DNA of 64,000 nucleotides from UBA946 sp031550725 (GTDB lineage: Bacteria > Bacillota > Clostridia > Oscillospirales > Ruminococcaceae), in contig JAVBOH010000002.1 of NCBI GenBank assembly GCA_031550725.1, forward strand, positions 69,025 through 133,024. The letters run 5' to 3'. How positions within the stretch are numbered: the stretch's first letter is position 1; each line of letters starts with the position of its first letter. The notes beneath the pieces were generated by a model. That model saw only the letters and a list, made by a program, of their open reading frames with translations, was not told the DNA's origin and made no database searches. Of this stretch, positions 52,224 through 61,848 are shown in pieces. A program made the translations under genes and the position numbers.

Positions 52224-54914
52224 ATGAAACTACGCAGAATTGCTGCTATTATGTTATGTGCGGCATTTTCCACGGCTGTTGCTGTACCGATGATTACACC
52301 TAATAAAGTTAAGGCGGAGGAAAAGACTATGGAAATTTTGATTGACGGACTTAAAGCCAACACTGCCCAAAATATGCTTTTTAGAGGAAACGGAATGGTA
52401 ACAGGTAATGGTTCATCACGATTATTGCTTGATTACAAATATGAAAATCCACAGGCTTATCAGGAAATTATGGAGTATACCTTCGGTGAAAGCGGTATTG
52501 GTATTAACCATCTTAAAATTGAAATGGGTTCAGATATAAATTCATCATCCGGTACTGAGCCATCTGTTAAACGCACCGAAGACGAGGCTGCTGATGTTAC
52601 AAGAGGTGCTGGTTATATTATTGCTGCTGATGCAAAGAAAATTAACCCTGACCTTACTCTTGATATGCTGTGGTGGAGTGAGCCACTTTGGATTTCATCC
52701 TCAGATGATGTTTATGCTGCTCGCTACAAGTGGTATAAGGAAACCCTTGATGCTGTTTATGATACATATGGACTTATGTTTGATTATGTCAGCGCAACGC
52801 AGAATGAAAGAGCTATTGATGCTGAATGGATAAAGTATCTTTCAGCACATCTCAAAAATGAAACTGATTGCAGATATGATTACTCAAAGATAAAAATCGT
52901 TGCTGCTGATGAAGTTTGCGGATGGGGTATTGCTGATAAAATGCTTGTTGATGAAGAACTTTTGAATGCTGTTGACGTTCTTGGCAGTCACTATACAAGC
53001 TGGTCAAGCTTTAATGCACAAAAAGTAGCTAATAATTTTGATAAGGAGCTTTGGTTTAGTGAGGGCAGCGCATCAATGAGCTATTCTCAAGGGACATACC
53101 GTTTTGACGGAACTGGCTCTGGTTTATCCGATATGAATGGCATTCTTGATATTGCAAATCGTTTCATCACAATGTACTCAGGCGGACAGATGACTTTGTG
53201 TCAGTATCAACCTGTTATTTCAGCTTATTATGACGGCGTTACATACTGCCACAAGCAGTTTATTACTGCTAACGAACCTTGGAGCGGTTATTACAGCCTT
53301 GACAATGGTTTTTATATGTCACTTCATTTCTCACAGTTTATAAAAAAAGGCTGGGCATTTATTGATGATGCTTGTTATGGTGACGGCAAAGCCGGCGGTG
53401 ACGGACATTGTATTGTTGATGCAACTTACAGTTACATGACTGCAACTGATACAAAAACAGGTGATTACAGTACTGTTATCACAAACACAACTGCTTACCC
53501 TATTACTTATAAAATCAGTGTTAGTAATCTTGAAAAAGCGTCGTCACAGGTTGGTGTATGGGAAACAAGAGGTCCTGACAGTGATGTTTATAACGAGAAT
53601 TATTTCAAGAAAATTGATACAATAACTCCTGATGCAAATGGCTCATACTCCATTACAATCAAACCATATTCACTTGTAACAATTTCAACACTTGACTATC
53701 AAGGATATGATTATGCAACTGAATATAACCAAAAGCAAATTCTAGCACTTCCTTATTCTGATGATTTTGAATATGCTGATTATGATGAAAATTATCTTGC
53801 ATCAAGAGGTTATGCTCCAAGATATACTACTGACCAAGGCGGTGCATTTGAAGTTCAAAAAACTGCTGACGGCAACGTTTTAACACAGATTATTACACCT
53901 GAAACCAAAGCTAAGGAATGGGGCGGAACTCCTGACCCTACAACAAACTTTGGTGATGACAGGTGGAATAATTACAGCATAGAAGCAGATATTAAATTTG
54001 CACCATCTGACAAACCTGATACAAATTATGCAGGTGCAGGTGTTCGTTATAATCTTGCCTGCAACGGTGCAAGTGGTTACTGGTTACAGGTTTATGAGAA
54101 TGGTTACTGGAAGCTAAATAAACATAATGGATTTTTAGCTGATGGCACAATCGCTGATTTTGACAGCACTGGCTGGCATAATATCAAGGTTGAGGCATGT
54201 TTGAATGTTGTTAATGCTTATGTTGATGGCACTCTTGTTCATGAATATACCTGCAAAAAATCCGAGTCACTTATTACAGCAGGGCGTGCCGCATTGTTCA
54301 GCTCATATAATCAGAACAGCTTTGATAATTTGCAGCTTGCACCTGTCCAAAACTATGATACTTATATCACAAAGTATGACAACACTGATATTTGCTGCGA
54401 TTATACTGGTTCATGGGATCATGCAACAATGAGCAGCTTCAGAAACTACAAGAGAACTATCTCAACTGGAAGTGAAAATGCTGTTGTTGCTGTAACCTTT
54501 GACGGCACTGGTGCTGCACTTGCAGGAGCGACTGAACAAGGCAGTATTATATCAGTTAAGCTTGATGGCGAAGTTATTGAAAATGCTATCACTGTTCCAA
54601 AAACAGATTCTAGAGAAGTTTCATACTATGTTACTGGACTTGAAAACAAATCTCATACTCTTGAAATTACTGTTGTTTCCGGCACATACAGCATTGATTT
54701 AGTTGAAGTTACTGGCGAAAATGTTATAGTTACTTCAAAAGAAGAAATTCTTGATGCTGACGACGATAATAATAATGATATCACTTCTGACGAAAATTCA
54801 TCAAGTGAAAATATTAAGTCAAAGATACCAGTTATTGCTGGTATTGCAGGTGGTGTTATTGCAGTGGGTGCTGCCGCTGCTGTTGCTGTTAAAGTAAAGA
54901 AAAACAATAAATAA
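52224..54914 (+). CDS. Secreted membrane-anchored GH59-like glycoside hydrolase
   Basis: An 896-residue exported enzyme. Signal peptide residues 1-31 (MKLRRIAAIMLCAAFSTAVAVP). The catalytic part resembles GH59/GH30 (galactocerebrosidase-like): FGESGIGINHLKIEMGSDINSSSGTEPS, WWSEPLWIS, acid/base in ATQNERAID (E195) and the nucleophile in LWFSEGSASMSYSQ (E280). A beta-sandwich (about 380-510), a LamG/GH59-type C-terminal domain (515-700, DDRWNNYSIEADIKFAPSDKP, GVRYNLACNGASGYWLQV) and a carbohydrate-binding-like region (710-850) follow. A Asp/Asn-rich linker leads to a C-terminal helix (IPVIAGIAGGVIAVGAAAAVAV) with KVKKNNK behind it, a cytoplasmic tail, so it is held on the cell surface. ATG 52224 with GAGAGGGG upstream is preferred over an in-frame GTG at 52203. 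Likely substrate: beta-galactosides. Confidence 0.75.
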   Translation: MKLRRIAAIMLCAAFSTAVAVPMITPNKVKAEEKTMEILIDGLKANTAQNMLFRGNGMVTGNGSSRLLLDYKYENPQAYQEIMEYTFGESGIGINHLKIEMGSDINSSSGTEPSVKRTEDEAADVTRGAGYIIAADAKKINPDLTLDMLWWSEPLWISSSDDVYAARYKWYKETLDAVYDTYGLMFDYVSATQNERAIDAEWIKYLSAHLKNETDCRYDYSKIKIVAADEVCGWGIADKMLVDEELLNAVDVLGSHYTSWSSFNAQKVANNFDKELWFSEGSASMSYSQGTYRFDGTGSGLSDMNGILDIANRFITMYSGGQMTLCQYQPVISAYYDGVTYCHKQFITANEPWSGYYSLDNGFYMSLHFSQFIKKGWAFIDDACYGDGKAGGDGHCIVDATYSYMTATDTKTGDYSTVITNTTAYPITYKISVSNLEKASSQVGVWETRGPDSDVYNENYFKKIDTITPDANGSYSITIKPYSLVTISTLDYQGYDYATEYNQKQILALPYSDDFEYADYDENYLASRGYAPRYTTDQGGAFEVQKTADGNVLTQIITPETKAKEWGGTPDPTTNFGDDRWNNYSIEADIKFAPSDKPDTNYAGAGVRYNLACNGASGYWLQVYENGYWKLNKHNGFLADGTIADFDSTGWHNIKVEACLNVVNAYVDGTLVHEYTCKKSESLITAGRAALFSSYNQNSFDNLQLAPVQNYDTYITKYDNTDICCDYTGSWDHATMSSFRNYKRTISTGSENAVVAVTFDGTGAALAGATEQGSIISVKLDGEVIENAITVPKTDSREVSYYVTGLENKSHTLEITVVSGTYSIDLVEVTGENVIVTSKEEILDADDDNNNDITSDENSSSENIKSKIPVIAGIAGGVIAVGAAAAVAVKVKKNNK

Positions 54915-54927
54915 AATATACTTCTTT

Positions 54928-54963
54928 AAAAAAGTCCTTGATTTTTTATGTCAAGGACTTTTT
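54928..54963 (+). terminator. Terminator of the GH59-like gene
   Basis: AAAAAAGTCCTTGA and TCAAGGACTTTTT pair around ATTTTTTATG-type loop bases, with a T run. Confidence 0.85.
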
Positions 54964-55073
54964 GTATATTAACATAGTATTAAGATTAAAAAATGTATGG
55001 TATTTTGAATTGAAATATGTTAAAATAGATATATCAAACTACTGAGGACATTAAATAAGTAACATTATTTTAT

Positions 55074-55098
55074 GGGCGAACATAAATCGTCCGTTTTT
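55074..55098 (+). terminator. Short hairpin with T run upstream of adhE
   Basis: GGGCGA (55074-55079) pairs with TCGTCC (55087-55092, one G-T pair), followed by TTTTTT. No gene is visible between 54915 and 55249, so this may end a small RNA or be a leader element; the same TGGGCGAACA sequence recurs inverted at 58821-58830. Confidence 0.4.
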
Positions 55099-55163
55099 TG
55101 TTATATTACCTCACATTTTAGGGGGTATGTAAAAAAAGGAATACCCATATATATAAGTTATAC

Positions 55164-55200
55164 TTGCCAAAACCATAAAATTGTGTTAAAATATTAACAA
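55164..55200 (+). promoter_or_regulatory. adhE promoter overlapped by a Rex-type operator
   Basis: TTGCCA (55164-55169) and TAAAAT (55187-55192) are 17 bp apart. GTGTTAA-AATA-TTAACAA (55183-55200) covers the -10 box and matches the Rex consensus TTGTTAANNNNTTAACAA at 13 of 14 conserved positions. Rex represses fermentation genes until NADH rises, so adhE would be induced under reducing conditions. Confidence 0.75.
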
Positions 55201-55249
55201 GACAAAAAAGACCACTAAGCAAATAATAAAAGTTCTGGAGGAATTATTC

Positions 55250-57925
55250 ATGGAAAATAAGGTTTACGAAATCATTGATGGTGTTGAAAAGCTGGATACG
55301 GCTATCTCACGTGTAAAATCAGCACAGAAAGTTTTTGCGACATTCTCACAGGAACAGGTTGATAAGATTTTTTTAGCAGCAAGCTCCGCTGCAAATAAGG
55401 CAAGAATTTCTCTTGCAAAGCTCGCTGTGAACGAAACTGGTATGGGTATTGTTGAGGACAAGGTTATAAAAAACCATTACGCATCCGAATATATCTACAA
55501 TGCTTACAAGGATACAAAAACCTGCGGTGTTATCGAGGAGGATAAGGCGTTCGGAATTAAGAAAATTGCAGAGCCAATCGGCGTTATCGCTGCTGTTATT
55601 CCTACAACTAATCCAACTTCAACAGCTATATTCAAGACACTTCTTGCTCTTAAGACAAGAAATGGTATTATCATAAGTCCGCATCCAAGAGCAAAGAACT
55701 GCACAATTGCTGCTGCTAAGCTTGTTCTTGAGGCAGCAGTTCAAGCTGGTGCTCCTGAAGATATTATCTCATGGATTGATGTTCCAAGCCTTGAAATGAC
55801 TAACATGGTTATGAAAGAGGCTGACATTATTCTTGCTACTGGCGGTCCTGGTATGGTTAAATCTGCATACTCAAGCGGCAAACCTGCTTTGGGTGTTGGT
55901 GCTGGTAATACTCCTGCTATTATTGATGACACTGCTGATATCATTCTTGCTGTTAACTCAATTATTCATTCAAAAACTTTTGATAATGGTATGATTTGTG
56001 CATCCGAGCAGTCTGTTATCGTGCTTGATGGTGTTTATGACGCTGTTAGGGCTGAATTTGCAGCACGTGGATGCTACTTCCTTAACGCTTCTGAAACAGA
56101 AAAGGTTCGTAAGACTATTATTATAAATGGTGCACTTAATGCAAAAATCGTTGGACAAAAAGCTGCTAAAATTGCTGAACTTGCAGGTGTTAATGTTCCA
56201 GAGGGTACAAAAATTCTTATCGGTGAAGTAGAGTCAGTTGAATTGTCAGAAGAATTTGCACATGAAAAGCTGTCCCCTGTCTTAGCTATGTATCGTGCGA
56301 AGGATATCAATGACGCATTTGAAAAGGCTGAACAGCTTATTGCTGACGGTGGTTATGGTCATACATCATCAATTTACCTCAATGCTATGACTGAAAAAGA
56401 TAAGCTTGATGAGTTCGCTGCACGAATGAAAACCTGCCGTATTTTAGTTAATACTCCATCCTCACATGGCGGTATCGGTGATATTTATAACTTTAAGCTT
56501 CCACCATCCTTGACACTTGGATGCGGCTCTTGGGGCGGCAACTCCGTTTCCGAAAATGTTGGTGTCAAGCATCTTATAAATATCAAGACTGTTGCCGAGA
56601 GGAGAGAAAATATGCTTTGGTTTAGAGCACCTGAAAAGATTTATTTGAAGAAGGGCTGCTTGAATGTTGCTCTTGATGAGCTTAAGAATGTTATGGGTAA
56701 GAAGAAAGCATTTATCGTTACTGATAACTTCCTGTTTAACAATGGTTACACTAAGCCTATCACTGAAAAATTAGAAGAAATGGGTATTGCTTACTCAATG
56801 TTCTTTGATGTTGAGCCTGACCCAACTCTTGCTTGCGCTAAACTTGGTGCTGCTCAGATGGCATCATTCCAGCCTGACTGTATTATCGCTTTAGGCGGCG
56901 GCTCTGCAATGGATGCTGCTAAGATTATGTGGGTACTGTATGAGCATCCTGAGGCTGATTTTATGGATATGGCTATGCGTTTCATGGATATTCGCAAGCG
57001 TGTATATTCATTCCCTAAAATGGGGGAGAAAGCATACTTTATTGCTATACCTACTTCTGCTGGTACTGGCTCTGAAGTAACTCCATTCGCTGTTATCACA
57101 GTTGAAAAGACTGGTGTTAAATACCCTCTTGCTGATTATGAGCTGCTTCCTGACATGGCGATTATTGATACAGATTTCCATATGTCCGCTCCAAAGGGAC
57201 TTACTGCTGCATCTGGTATAGATGCTGTAACTCATGCTCTTGAGGCATTCGCATCTGTAATGGCTACTGATTATACTGATTCACTTGCTTTGCGTTCACT
57301 TAAAATAATTTTTGAATACCTGCCAAGAGCATACGACAACGGTCAGACTGATGTTATTGCTCGTGAAAAGATGGCTAATGCTGCAACTATTGCAGGCATG
57401 GCATTTGCTAATGCATTCTTGGGTGTTTGTCACTCAATGGCTCATAAGCTTGGCGCTTTCCACCACCTTCCACATGGTGTTGCAAATGCACTTATGATAA
57501 ATGAAGTACTACGTTTCAACGCTTGTGAAACACCTGTTAAGATGGGTACATTCTCACAATACGAACATCCGCACACTCTTGCTCGTTATGCTGAAGTTTC
57601 TGATTATCTTGGCATTAAGGGTGATAATGATACTGAAAAGCTTGAAAATCTTCTTAAGGCTATTGATGAGCTAAAGGCTAAGGTTGGCATTAAGTCAACT
57701 ATCAAGGAATATATTGCTGATGAGGCTGACTTCCTCGCTCGTCTTGATGATATGGTTGAGCAGGCGTTTGATGATCAGTGCACAGGATGTAACCCACGTT
57801 ATCCTTTGATGAGTGAAATCAAGCAGATGTATTTGAATGCTTATTATGGCAAAACTTTTGTTGAAGCAGAAATGCCTGCTGCTGATTTTGATAATAAGGA
57901 CAGCAAAAAGAAATCTCGTAAATGA
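55250..57925 (+). CDS. adhE: Bifunctional aldehyde-alcohol dehydrogenase AdhE
   Basis: An 891-residue fermentation enzyme that reduces acetyl-CoA to acetaldehyde and then to ethanol with NADH. The N-terminal CoA-acylating aldehyde dehydrogenase (1-440) has [20 protein letters not shown], the catalytic Cys250 in [12 protein letters not shown] and [11 protein letters not shown]. The C-terminal iron-dependent alcohol dehydrogenase (455-870) has [49 protein letters not shown] and [16 protein letters not shown], with the His and Asp metal ligands. The length is normal (E. coli 891). GGAGG precedes ATG 55250. It forms spirosome filaments in other species. The gene has optimised codons and the highest-GC feel of this window, as expected for an abundant protein. 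Confidence 0.97.
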   Translation: MENKVYEIIDGVEKLDTAISRVKSAQKVFATFSQEQVDKIFLAASSAANKARISLAKLAVNETGMGIVEDKVIKNHYASEYIYNAYKDTKTCGVIEEDKAFGIKKIAEPIGVIAAVIPTTNPTSTAIFKTLLALKTRNGIIISPHPRAKNCTIAAAKLVLEAAVQAGAPEDIISWIDVPSLEMTNMVMKEADIILATGGPGMVKSAYSSGKPALGVGAGNTPAIIDDTADIILAVNSIIHSKTFDNGMICASEQSVIVLDGVYDAVRAEFAARGCYFLNASETEKVRKTIIINGALNAKIVGQKAAKIAELAGVNVPEGTKILIGEVESVELSEEFAHEKLSPVLAMYRAKDINDAFEKAEQLIADGGYGHTSSIYLNAMTEKDKLDEFAARMKTCRILVNTPSSHGGIGDIYNFKLPPSLTLGCGSWGGNSVSENVGVKHLINIKTVAERRENMLWFRAPEKIYLKKGCLNVALDELKNVMGKKKAFIVTDNFLFNNGYTKPITEKLEEMGIAYSMFFDVEPDPTLACAKLGAAQMASFQPDCIIALGGGSAMDAAKIMWVLYEHPEADFMDMAMRFMDIRKRVYSFPKMGEKAYFIAIPTSAGTGSEVTPFAVITVEKTGVKYPLADYELLPDMAIIDTDFHMSAPKGLTAASGIDAVTHALEAFASVMATDYTDSLALRSLKIIFEYLPRAYDNGQTDVIAREKMANAATIAGMAFANAFLGVCHSMAHKLGAFHHLPHGVANALMINEVLRFNACETPVKMGTFSQYEHPHTLARYAEVSDYLGIKGDNDTEKLENLLKAIDELKAKVGIKSTIKEYIADEADFLARLDDMVEQAFDDQCTGCNPRYPLMSEIKQMYLNAYYGKTFVEAEMPAADFDNKDSKKKSRK

Positions 57926-58028
57926 TAGATCTGTTTGGTAACTTGGCACGAGTGAAAAAACGAGGATTTTTACCCGTTTAACCACGAATATACAACATAT
58001 GAGAAAAATTATTTGGAGGGTATAATTT

Positions 58029-58778
58029 ATGAATTTAGATAATGTGATTGCTGTCAGAAAATCAAAGACTATTTATAAAGATGGTGACAAATGTATTAAG
58101 GTTTTTAACGCTGAATATTCAAAGGCTGACGTTTTGAATGAAGCACTAAATCAGGCTCGAATTGAAGAAACAGGACTTAATATCCCTAAGATTTTAGAGG
58201 TTACAACTGTTGATGGCAAATGGGCTATTGTTTACGGATTTATCAAGGGTCAGACTCTTGCTCAGTTAATGCAGGATAACCCAGAGAAGAAGCAGGAATA
58301 CCTTGAACTACTCGTTGACTTGCAGCTTACTGTTCAGAGCAAAACCAGTCCGCTTTTAAACAAGCTTAAGGATAAAATGAACAGTAAAATCTCACAGACT
58401 GACCTTGATGCAACAACTCGTTATGACCTCCACACAAGGCTTGAGGGTATGCCTAAGCATAACAAGGTTTGTCATGGTGACTTCAACCCATCTAACATTG
58501 TTATTGATGAGAACGGCACTCCATATGTACTTGACTGGGCTCACTGCACACAAGGCAATGCATCCGCTGATGCTGCAAGAACATATCTGCTTTTCTGTCT
58601 TGACGGCGATAGCGAGGGGGCTAAAATGTACCTTGATTTGTTCTGCAAAAAGAGCGATACTGCTAAGCAGTATGTTCAGAAGTGGATGCCGATTGTTGCT
58701 GCATCACAGTCCGTTAAGCACAATGAAAAGGAACGTGAATTTTTACTTTCGTGGGTAAATGTTGTAGATTACGAATAA
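58029..58778 (+). CDS. APH-like phosphotransferase family protein
   Basis: A 249-residue protein of the aminoglycoside phosphotransferase/kinase-like fold. The N-lobe is IYKDGDKCIKVFN; the hinge motif is GKWAIVYGFIKGQTL; the catalytic loop is VCHGDFNPSNIVID (HGDxxxxN, near residues 150-163); the metal-binding motif is YVLDWAHCTQGNASADAARTYLL. Members with this short length, encoded outside resistance loci in Clostridia, are poorly characterised and probably phosphorylate small metabolites. It starts 103 bp after adhE with GGAGG upstream; co-transcription with adhE is possible. Confidence 0.8.
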   Translation: MNLDNVIAVRKSKTIYKDGDKCIKVFNAEYSKADVLNEALNQARIEETGLNIPKILEVTTVDGKWAIVYGFIKGQTLAQLMQDNPEKKQEYLELLVDLQLTVQSKTSPLLNKLKDKMNSKISQTDLDATTRYDLHTRLEGMPKHNKVCHGDFNPSNIVIDENGTPYVLDWAHCTQGNASADAARTYLLFCLDGDSEGAKMYLDLFCKKSDTAKQYVQKWMPIVAASQSVKHNEKEREFLLSWVNVVDYE

Positions 58779-58806
58779 TGCTATCTCTATCTTAAAATTC
58801 TTGAAG

Positions 58807-58830
58807 TGGGCGGACAGTTTTGTTCGCCCA
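58807..58830 (+). terminator. Hairpin after the phosphotransferase gene
   Basis: TGGGCG and CGCCCA form a GC-rich stem 28 bp after the stop, but there is no T run, so termination would be weak. Confidence 0.4.
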
Positions 58831-58905
58831 TAATTAATGCGTATGTTAAATTGTCTAAAAAACATTTTGTTTTATAGTGAAAGCTTATAAAATGGAAACG
58901 ATTAC

Positions 58906-58934
58906 TTGACTTTAAAAAATACAAGTGTTATAAT
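58906..58934 (+). promoter_or_regulatory. Promoter of the zinc-ribbon membrane protein gene
   Basis: TTGACT (58906-58911) and TATAAT (58929-58934), 17 bp apart. Confidence 0.65.
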
Positions 58935-59002
58935 TTTATAAAGTTAAACGACTATTCATATAAATCAACGAAAGGTGGGGACAAAACTGTGCTTTGTATA
59001 GC

Positions 59003-59935
59003 ATGGCTAAGCTTATGAAACATTGCTTATATTGCACCACCGATTACGACATATCAGAAAGTCACTGTTCATCCTGTGGTGCTGTTGAGTGCGATATTAA
59101 ATGTGACAACTGCGGGACTATTCATAATAATGCATTTTGTCCTGACTGCGGTTTTGGTGCTAATGAATTACTTAAAGCTTGCCCTAAATGCCACAATAAA
59201 ACTAAGGAGCGTATTTGTTCTAAATGTGGTTTTGATGTTTATGGTGCAGCGAGCTTAAAAGAAGCTGCAACATCGGTTGTTTCTAAAGCTGCTTGCATTA
59301 TTGACGGTCATAAGTGGCTTGGCTGCAAATGCACACGATGTGGTGCTGTGCAGGATAAGGGACATACTTTTGAGCCTATTGATGGCAAGTGTGAACATCA
59401 ATGCACTGTCTGCCAAAAAACCGAAAGTATTCCTCATCAATGGAGTGGCGGTCGCTGTATTCACTGCGGTACTGACAAAGGATTTTCTGATAAGCTATGG
59501 ACACCGCTTGAAAAAGGTTTACCTTTTCTGCATTTAGAAAAAACGAACAATAGGATTGGTGTATGTTTAGTTTTTTTCATGGTGATTATTATTGCTTTTG
59601 TTGGTGTTATGATATCACTCGAAAGCAAACCTAATTCTAATGGTGAAATATGCCTGCCGTCAACTTCGGATGGCTTTAAGGGGCAGGATTATCACGATGT
59701 CGTTAGTATATTGCAAAAATCAGGGTTTACGAATATCGAAACATCTAGCTTGGATGATTTGATTAACGGCTGGCTGACAAAAGAAAATTCAGTCAAAACA
59801 GTTACGGTTGATGGAAGTACTGAATATAATACGAACAGTCGGTTTAAAACGGATGTAAAAATTGTAGTTTCTTATCATTCATTTCCGCTTGATGATAACA
59901 ATGCAAAAGTTGAAACAGATACCATAATCACATGA
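59003..59935 (+). CDS. Multi-zinc-ribbon membrane protein with PASTA-like domain
   Basis: A 310-residue protein. The cytoplasmic half (1-165) carries at least five Cys4-type knuckle pairs (CLYC...CSSC, CDNC...CPDC, CPKC...CSKC, CKCTRC, CTVC and HQWSGGRCIHC). One transmembrane helix follows (about 186-208, VCLVFFMVIIIAFVGVMI). Outside, DGFKGQDYHDVVSILQKSGFTNIE, LINGWLTKENSVKTVTVDG and FKTDVKIVVSYHSF match the PASTA-like domain seen in Firmicutes and Actinobacteria zinc-ribbon proteins. Function unknown; the domain pairing suggests sensing of the envelope with a nucleic-acid or protein-binding end inside. The start is ambiguous: TTG 58994, ATG 59003 or ATG 59015 are in frame. I use 59003; the only clear AGGTGG lies 30 bp upstream. 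Confidence 0.7.
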   Translation: MAKLMKHCLYCTTDYDISESHCSSCGAVECDIKCDNCGTIHNNAFCPDCGFGANELLKACPKCHNKTKERICSKCGFDVYGAASLKEAATSVVSKAACIIDGHKWLGCKCTRCGAVQDKGHTFEPIDGKCEHQCTVCQKTESIPHQWSGGRCIHCGTDKGFSDKLWTPLEKGLPFLHLEKTNNRIGVCLVFFMVIIIAFVGVMISLESKPNSNGEICLPSTSDGFKGQDYHDVVSILQKSGFTNIETSSLDDLINGWLTKENSVKTVTVDGSTEYNTNSRFKTDVKIVVSYHSFPLDDNNAKVETDTIIT

Positions 59936-60017
59936 GAAAATAAATTATGTATGATATATTCGGATAACACATATTAGGATAAAAAATAATTATGATATAT
60001 TTTAGGAGGGGTATGCT

Positions 60018-61409
60018 TTGAAAACAAAAAAACGAATTATTTCTGGTCTGCTTAGCTTTGCAATTATTGCTTCACTTTCTGCATGTGCTGATTCTTCCAG
60101 TAATATAGAAACTACCGGTACTACCGAGAAAGAAACTGAATGGACCGGAGATAATGTTACACTTGAAATTGTTGAAGAACCTAGTGTCGAGGAAATTGAT
60201 ATCACAGGACAAAGTATAATTTTCCTTGGTACTGCTGATATTAACCCTAAAAACAGCAACCCTGAACGTGATGTTCCGCTAACTTTGTTTGAGGATGTTT
60301 ATGGTGCTAAGGTCGAATACTGGCCTACTACATATAACACTAAATATGATGATCTTGCTACTAATATTGTTGGTGGTACGCCGCCTGATATTTTTCTTTA
60401 TGAATGGATGGCTTTTCCTTATGGTGTTTCAAAGGGACAGTATCAGTCCATTGATAAGATTATTGATTTTTCTAATCCTTTGTGGTCTGATATGAAATCT
60501 GTTGCGGATGATTTTGTTATGAATGGTGAGCATTATGTTGCTCCGCTTGGATATCGTTTCAAAGATACACAGGTACTTATGTATAATCGTGATTTGTATG
60601 AAACCGAGGGTCTTGAAGATCCATATGACCTTTATCTTGAGGGTAAATGGGACTGGGATGCTTTCACATCCGTGATGAAAAAGTATGTTGACAACGATAC
60701 AGAAAACCGCATTGGTATTGCAGGCTGGTGGGCAAACGCATTCGTATTTACTGCTGGTGAAACTATGGTTACTTATGATGGCAATAAATTTTATAACAAT
60801 ATTAATAGTCCATCAATTGAGAAAGCACAATTTGTTCTTGAGGACTTAGCTAAAAATGGAATGATCGCTGATGGCTGGGTATCAGACTCCGAAGCTTTTG
60901 CTGTCGATAAATATGCATTTTATGGTATGGGTACTTGGGCATATGCTAATGCACAGAAAAATCGTGACGATGTTACTATTCAGATAGTTCCTTTCCCTAA
61001 GCAGCCTAACACTGAAATTAATTATGTGTCGAATGCACTTCATTCTTATATGTGGGTTAAAGGCTCAGAGAAAGCTGATGCTGTTAGAATTTGGCTTGAG
61101 TGCTGCCGTAAGGAATATGCAGAACCAACTTATGTTGATGCTGCTAAGGCTAAATGGCTTACAAATTATCCATCATGGACTGATGAAATGTATGAGCTTG
61201 TAATGGATTTTTATGATTCATCCAAGTTCACTCAGGTTTTTGATTATGGTTACGGAATTAGCCAGACTATGAGTAATACAGATGCTGAGGGTGCTATTAT
61301 TGCTATTCTTTATGAGGGTGTTTCTAAGGGTGTTGTCGAGGACTGGATTCAATGCAAGGAAGAATACAGCGTTATGGTTGATGAAGAATTAGCAGTTTAT
61401 AATAATTGA
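60018..61409 (+). CDS. Extracellular solute-binding lipoprotein (ABC sugar type)
   Basis: A 463-residue solute-binding protein. The lipoprotein signal peptide ends in LSACADSS (Cys near 25). Core motifs fit family 1 sugar-binding proteins: SIIFLGTADINPKNS, FEDVYGAKVEYWPTTYNTKYDDLATNIVGGTPPDIFLYEWMAFPYGVSKGQYQSIDKII, VAPLGYRFKDTQVLMYNRDLYE and FYGMGTWAYANAQ. The start is TTG 60018 with TAGGAGGGG 6-7 bp upstream; an ATG at 60013 is out of frame. No permease or ATPase gene is adjacent, so it either uses a transporter elsewhere or serves as a sensor subunit. It ends with a strong terminator. Confidence 0.88.
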   Translation: MKTKKRIISGLLSFAIIASLSACADSSSNIETTGTTEKETEWTGDNVTLEIVEEPSVEEIDITGQSIIFLGTADINPKNSNPERDVPLTLFEDVYGAKVEYWPTTYNTKYDDLATNIVGGTPPDIFLYEWMAFPYGVSKGQYQSIDKIIDFSNPLWSDMKSVADDFVMNGEHYVAPLGYRFKDTQVLMYNRDLYETEGLEDPYDLYLEGKWDWDAFTSVMKKYVDNDTENRIGIAGWWANAFVFTAGETMVTYDGNKFYNNINSPSIEKAQFVLEDLAKNGMIADGWVSDSEAFAVDKYAFYGMGTWAYANAQKNRDDVTIQIVPFPKQPNTEINYVSNALHSYMWVKGSEKADAVRIWLECCRKEYAEPTYVDAAKAKWLTNYPSWTDEMYELVMDFYDSSKFTQVFDYGYGISQTMSNTDAEGAIIAILYEGVSKGVVEDWIQCKEEYSVMVDEELAVYNN

Positions 61410-61413
61410 TTTT

Positions 61414-61457
61414 ATGCAGGGGAAGAATTTATCATTTTCCCCTGCATTTTTTTTTTT
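61414..61457 (+). terminator. Terminator of the solute-binding protein gene
   Basis: ATGCAGGGGAA (61414-61424) and TTCCCCTGCAT (61437-61447) form an 11-bp stem followed by ten T. Confidence 0.9.
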
Positions 61458-61462
61458 AGGTG

Positions 61463-61491
61463 TTGACAATATTATTTGTATGTGTTATACT
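61463..61491 (+). promoter_or_regulatory. Promoter of the MutS2-like gene
   Basis: TTGACA (61463-61468) and TATACT (61486-61491) with a 17-bp spacer. The start of transcription would be near 61498, leaving a leader of about 350 nt with no recognisable gene; a 10-codon frame MLSVSVEVNQ (61547) has a weak ribosome site. Confidence 0.6.
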
Positions 61492-61848
61492 GTTGTTAAT
61501 CTTTATGTAAAGATTTAATTTTTGAATATGAAAGGTCTGAATAGTATGTTAAGTGTGAGTGTGGAGGTAAATCAGTAACTTTTGTTATTGATTTAGTTTA
61601 AGGTAAGTTTATTGGATGTATTCCATTACTATGGGATGCTTTATTTACTGTACCCTGTTCACATTTACACGGTATTTTGCTTTTAGCTAAATGCTTTATA
61701 CTATTTAGTCCATTTTTTATGGGCTTTGCTTTGCTATGGTTTTTTACTTTAGTATTAGCAGAGCTTTATTATTGTTATAATGATATAAATGTGCTATTTT
61801 GTTTGTGTTCATGGTATAGATATTTTGATTACGAAAGGTTATTTATAA

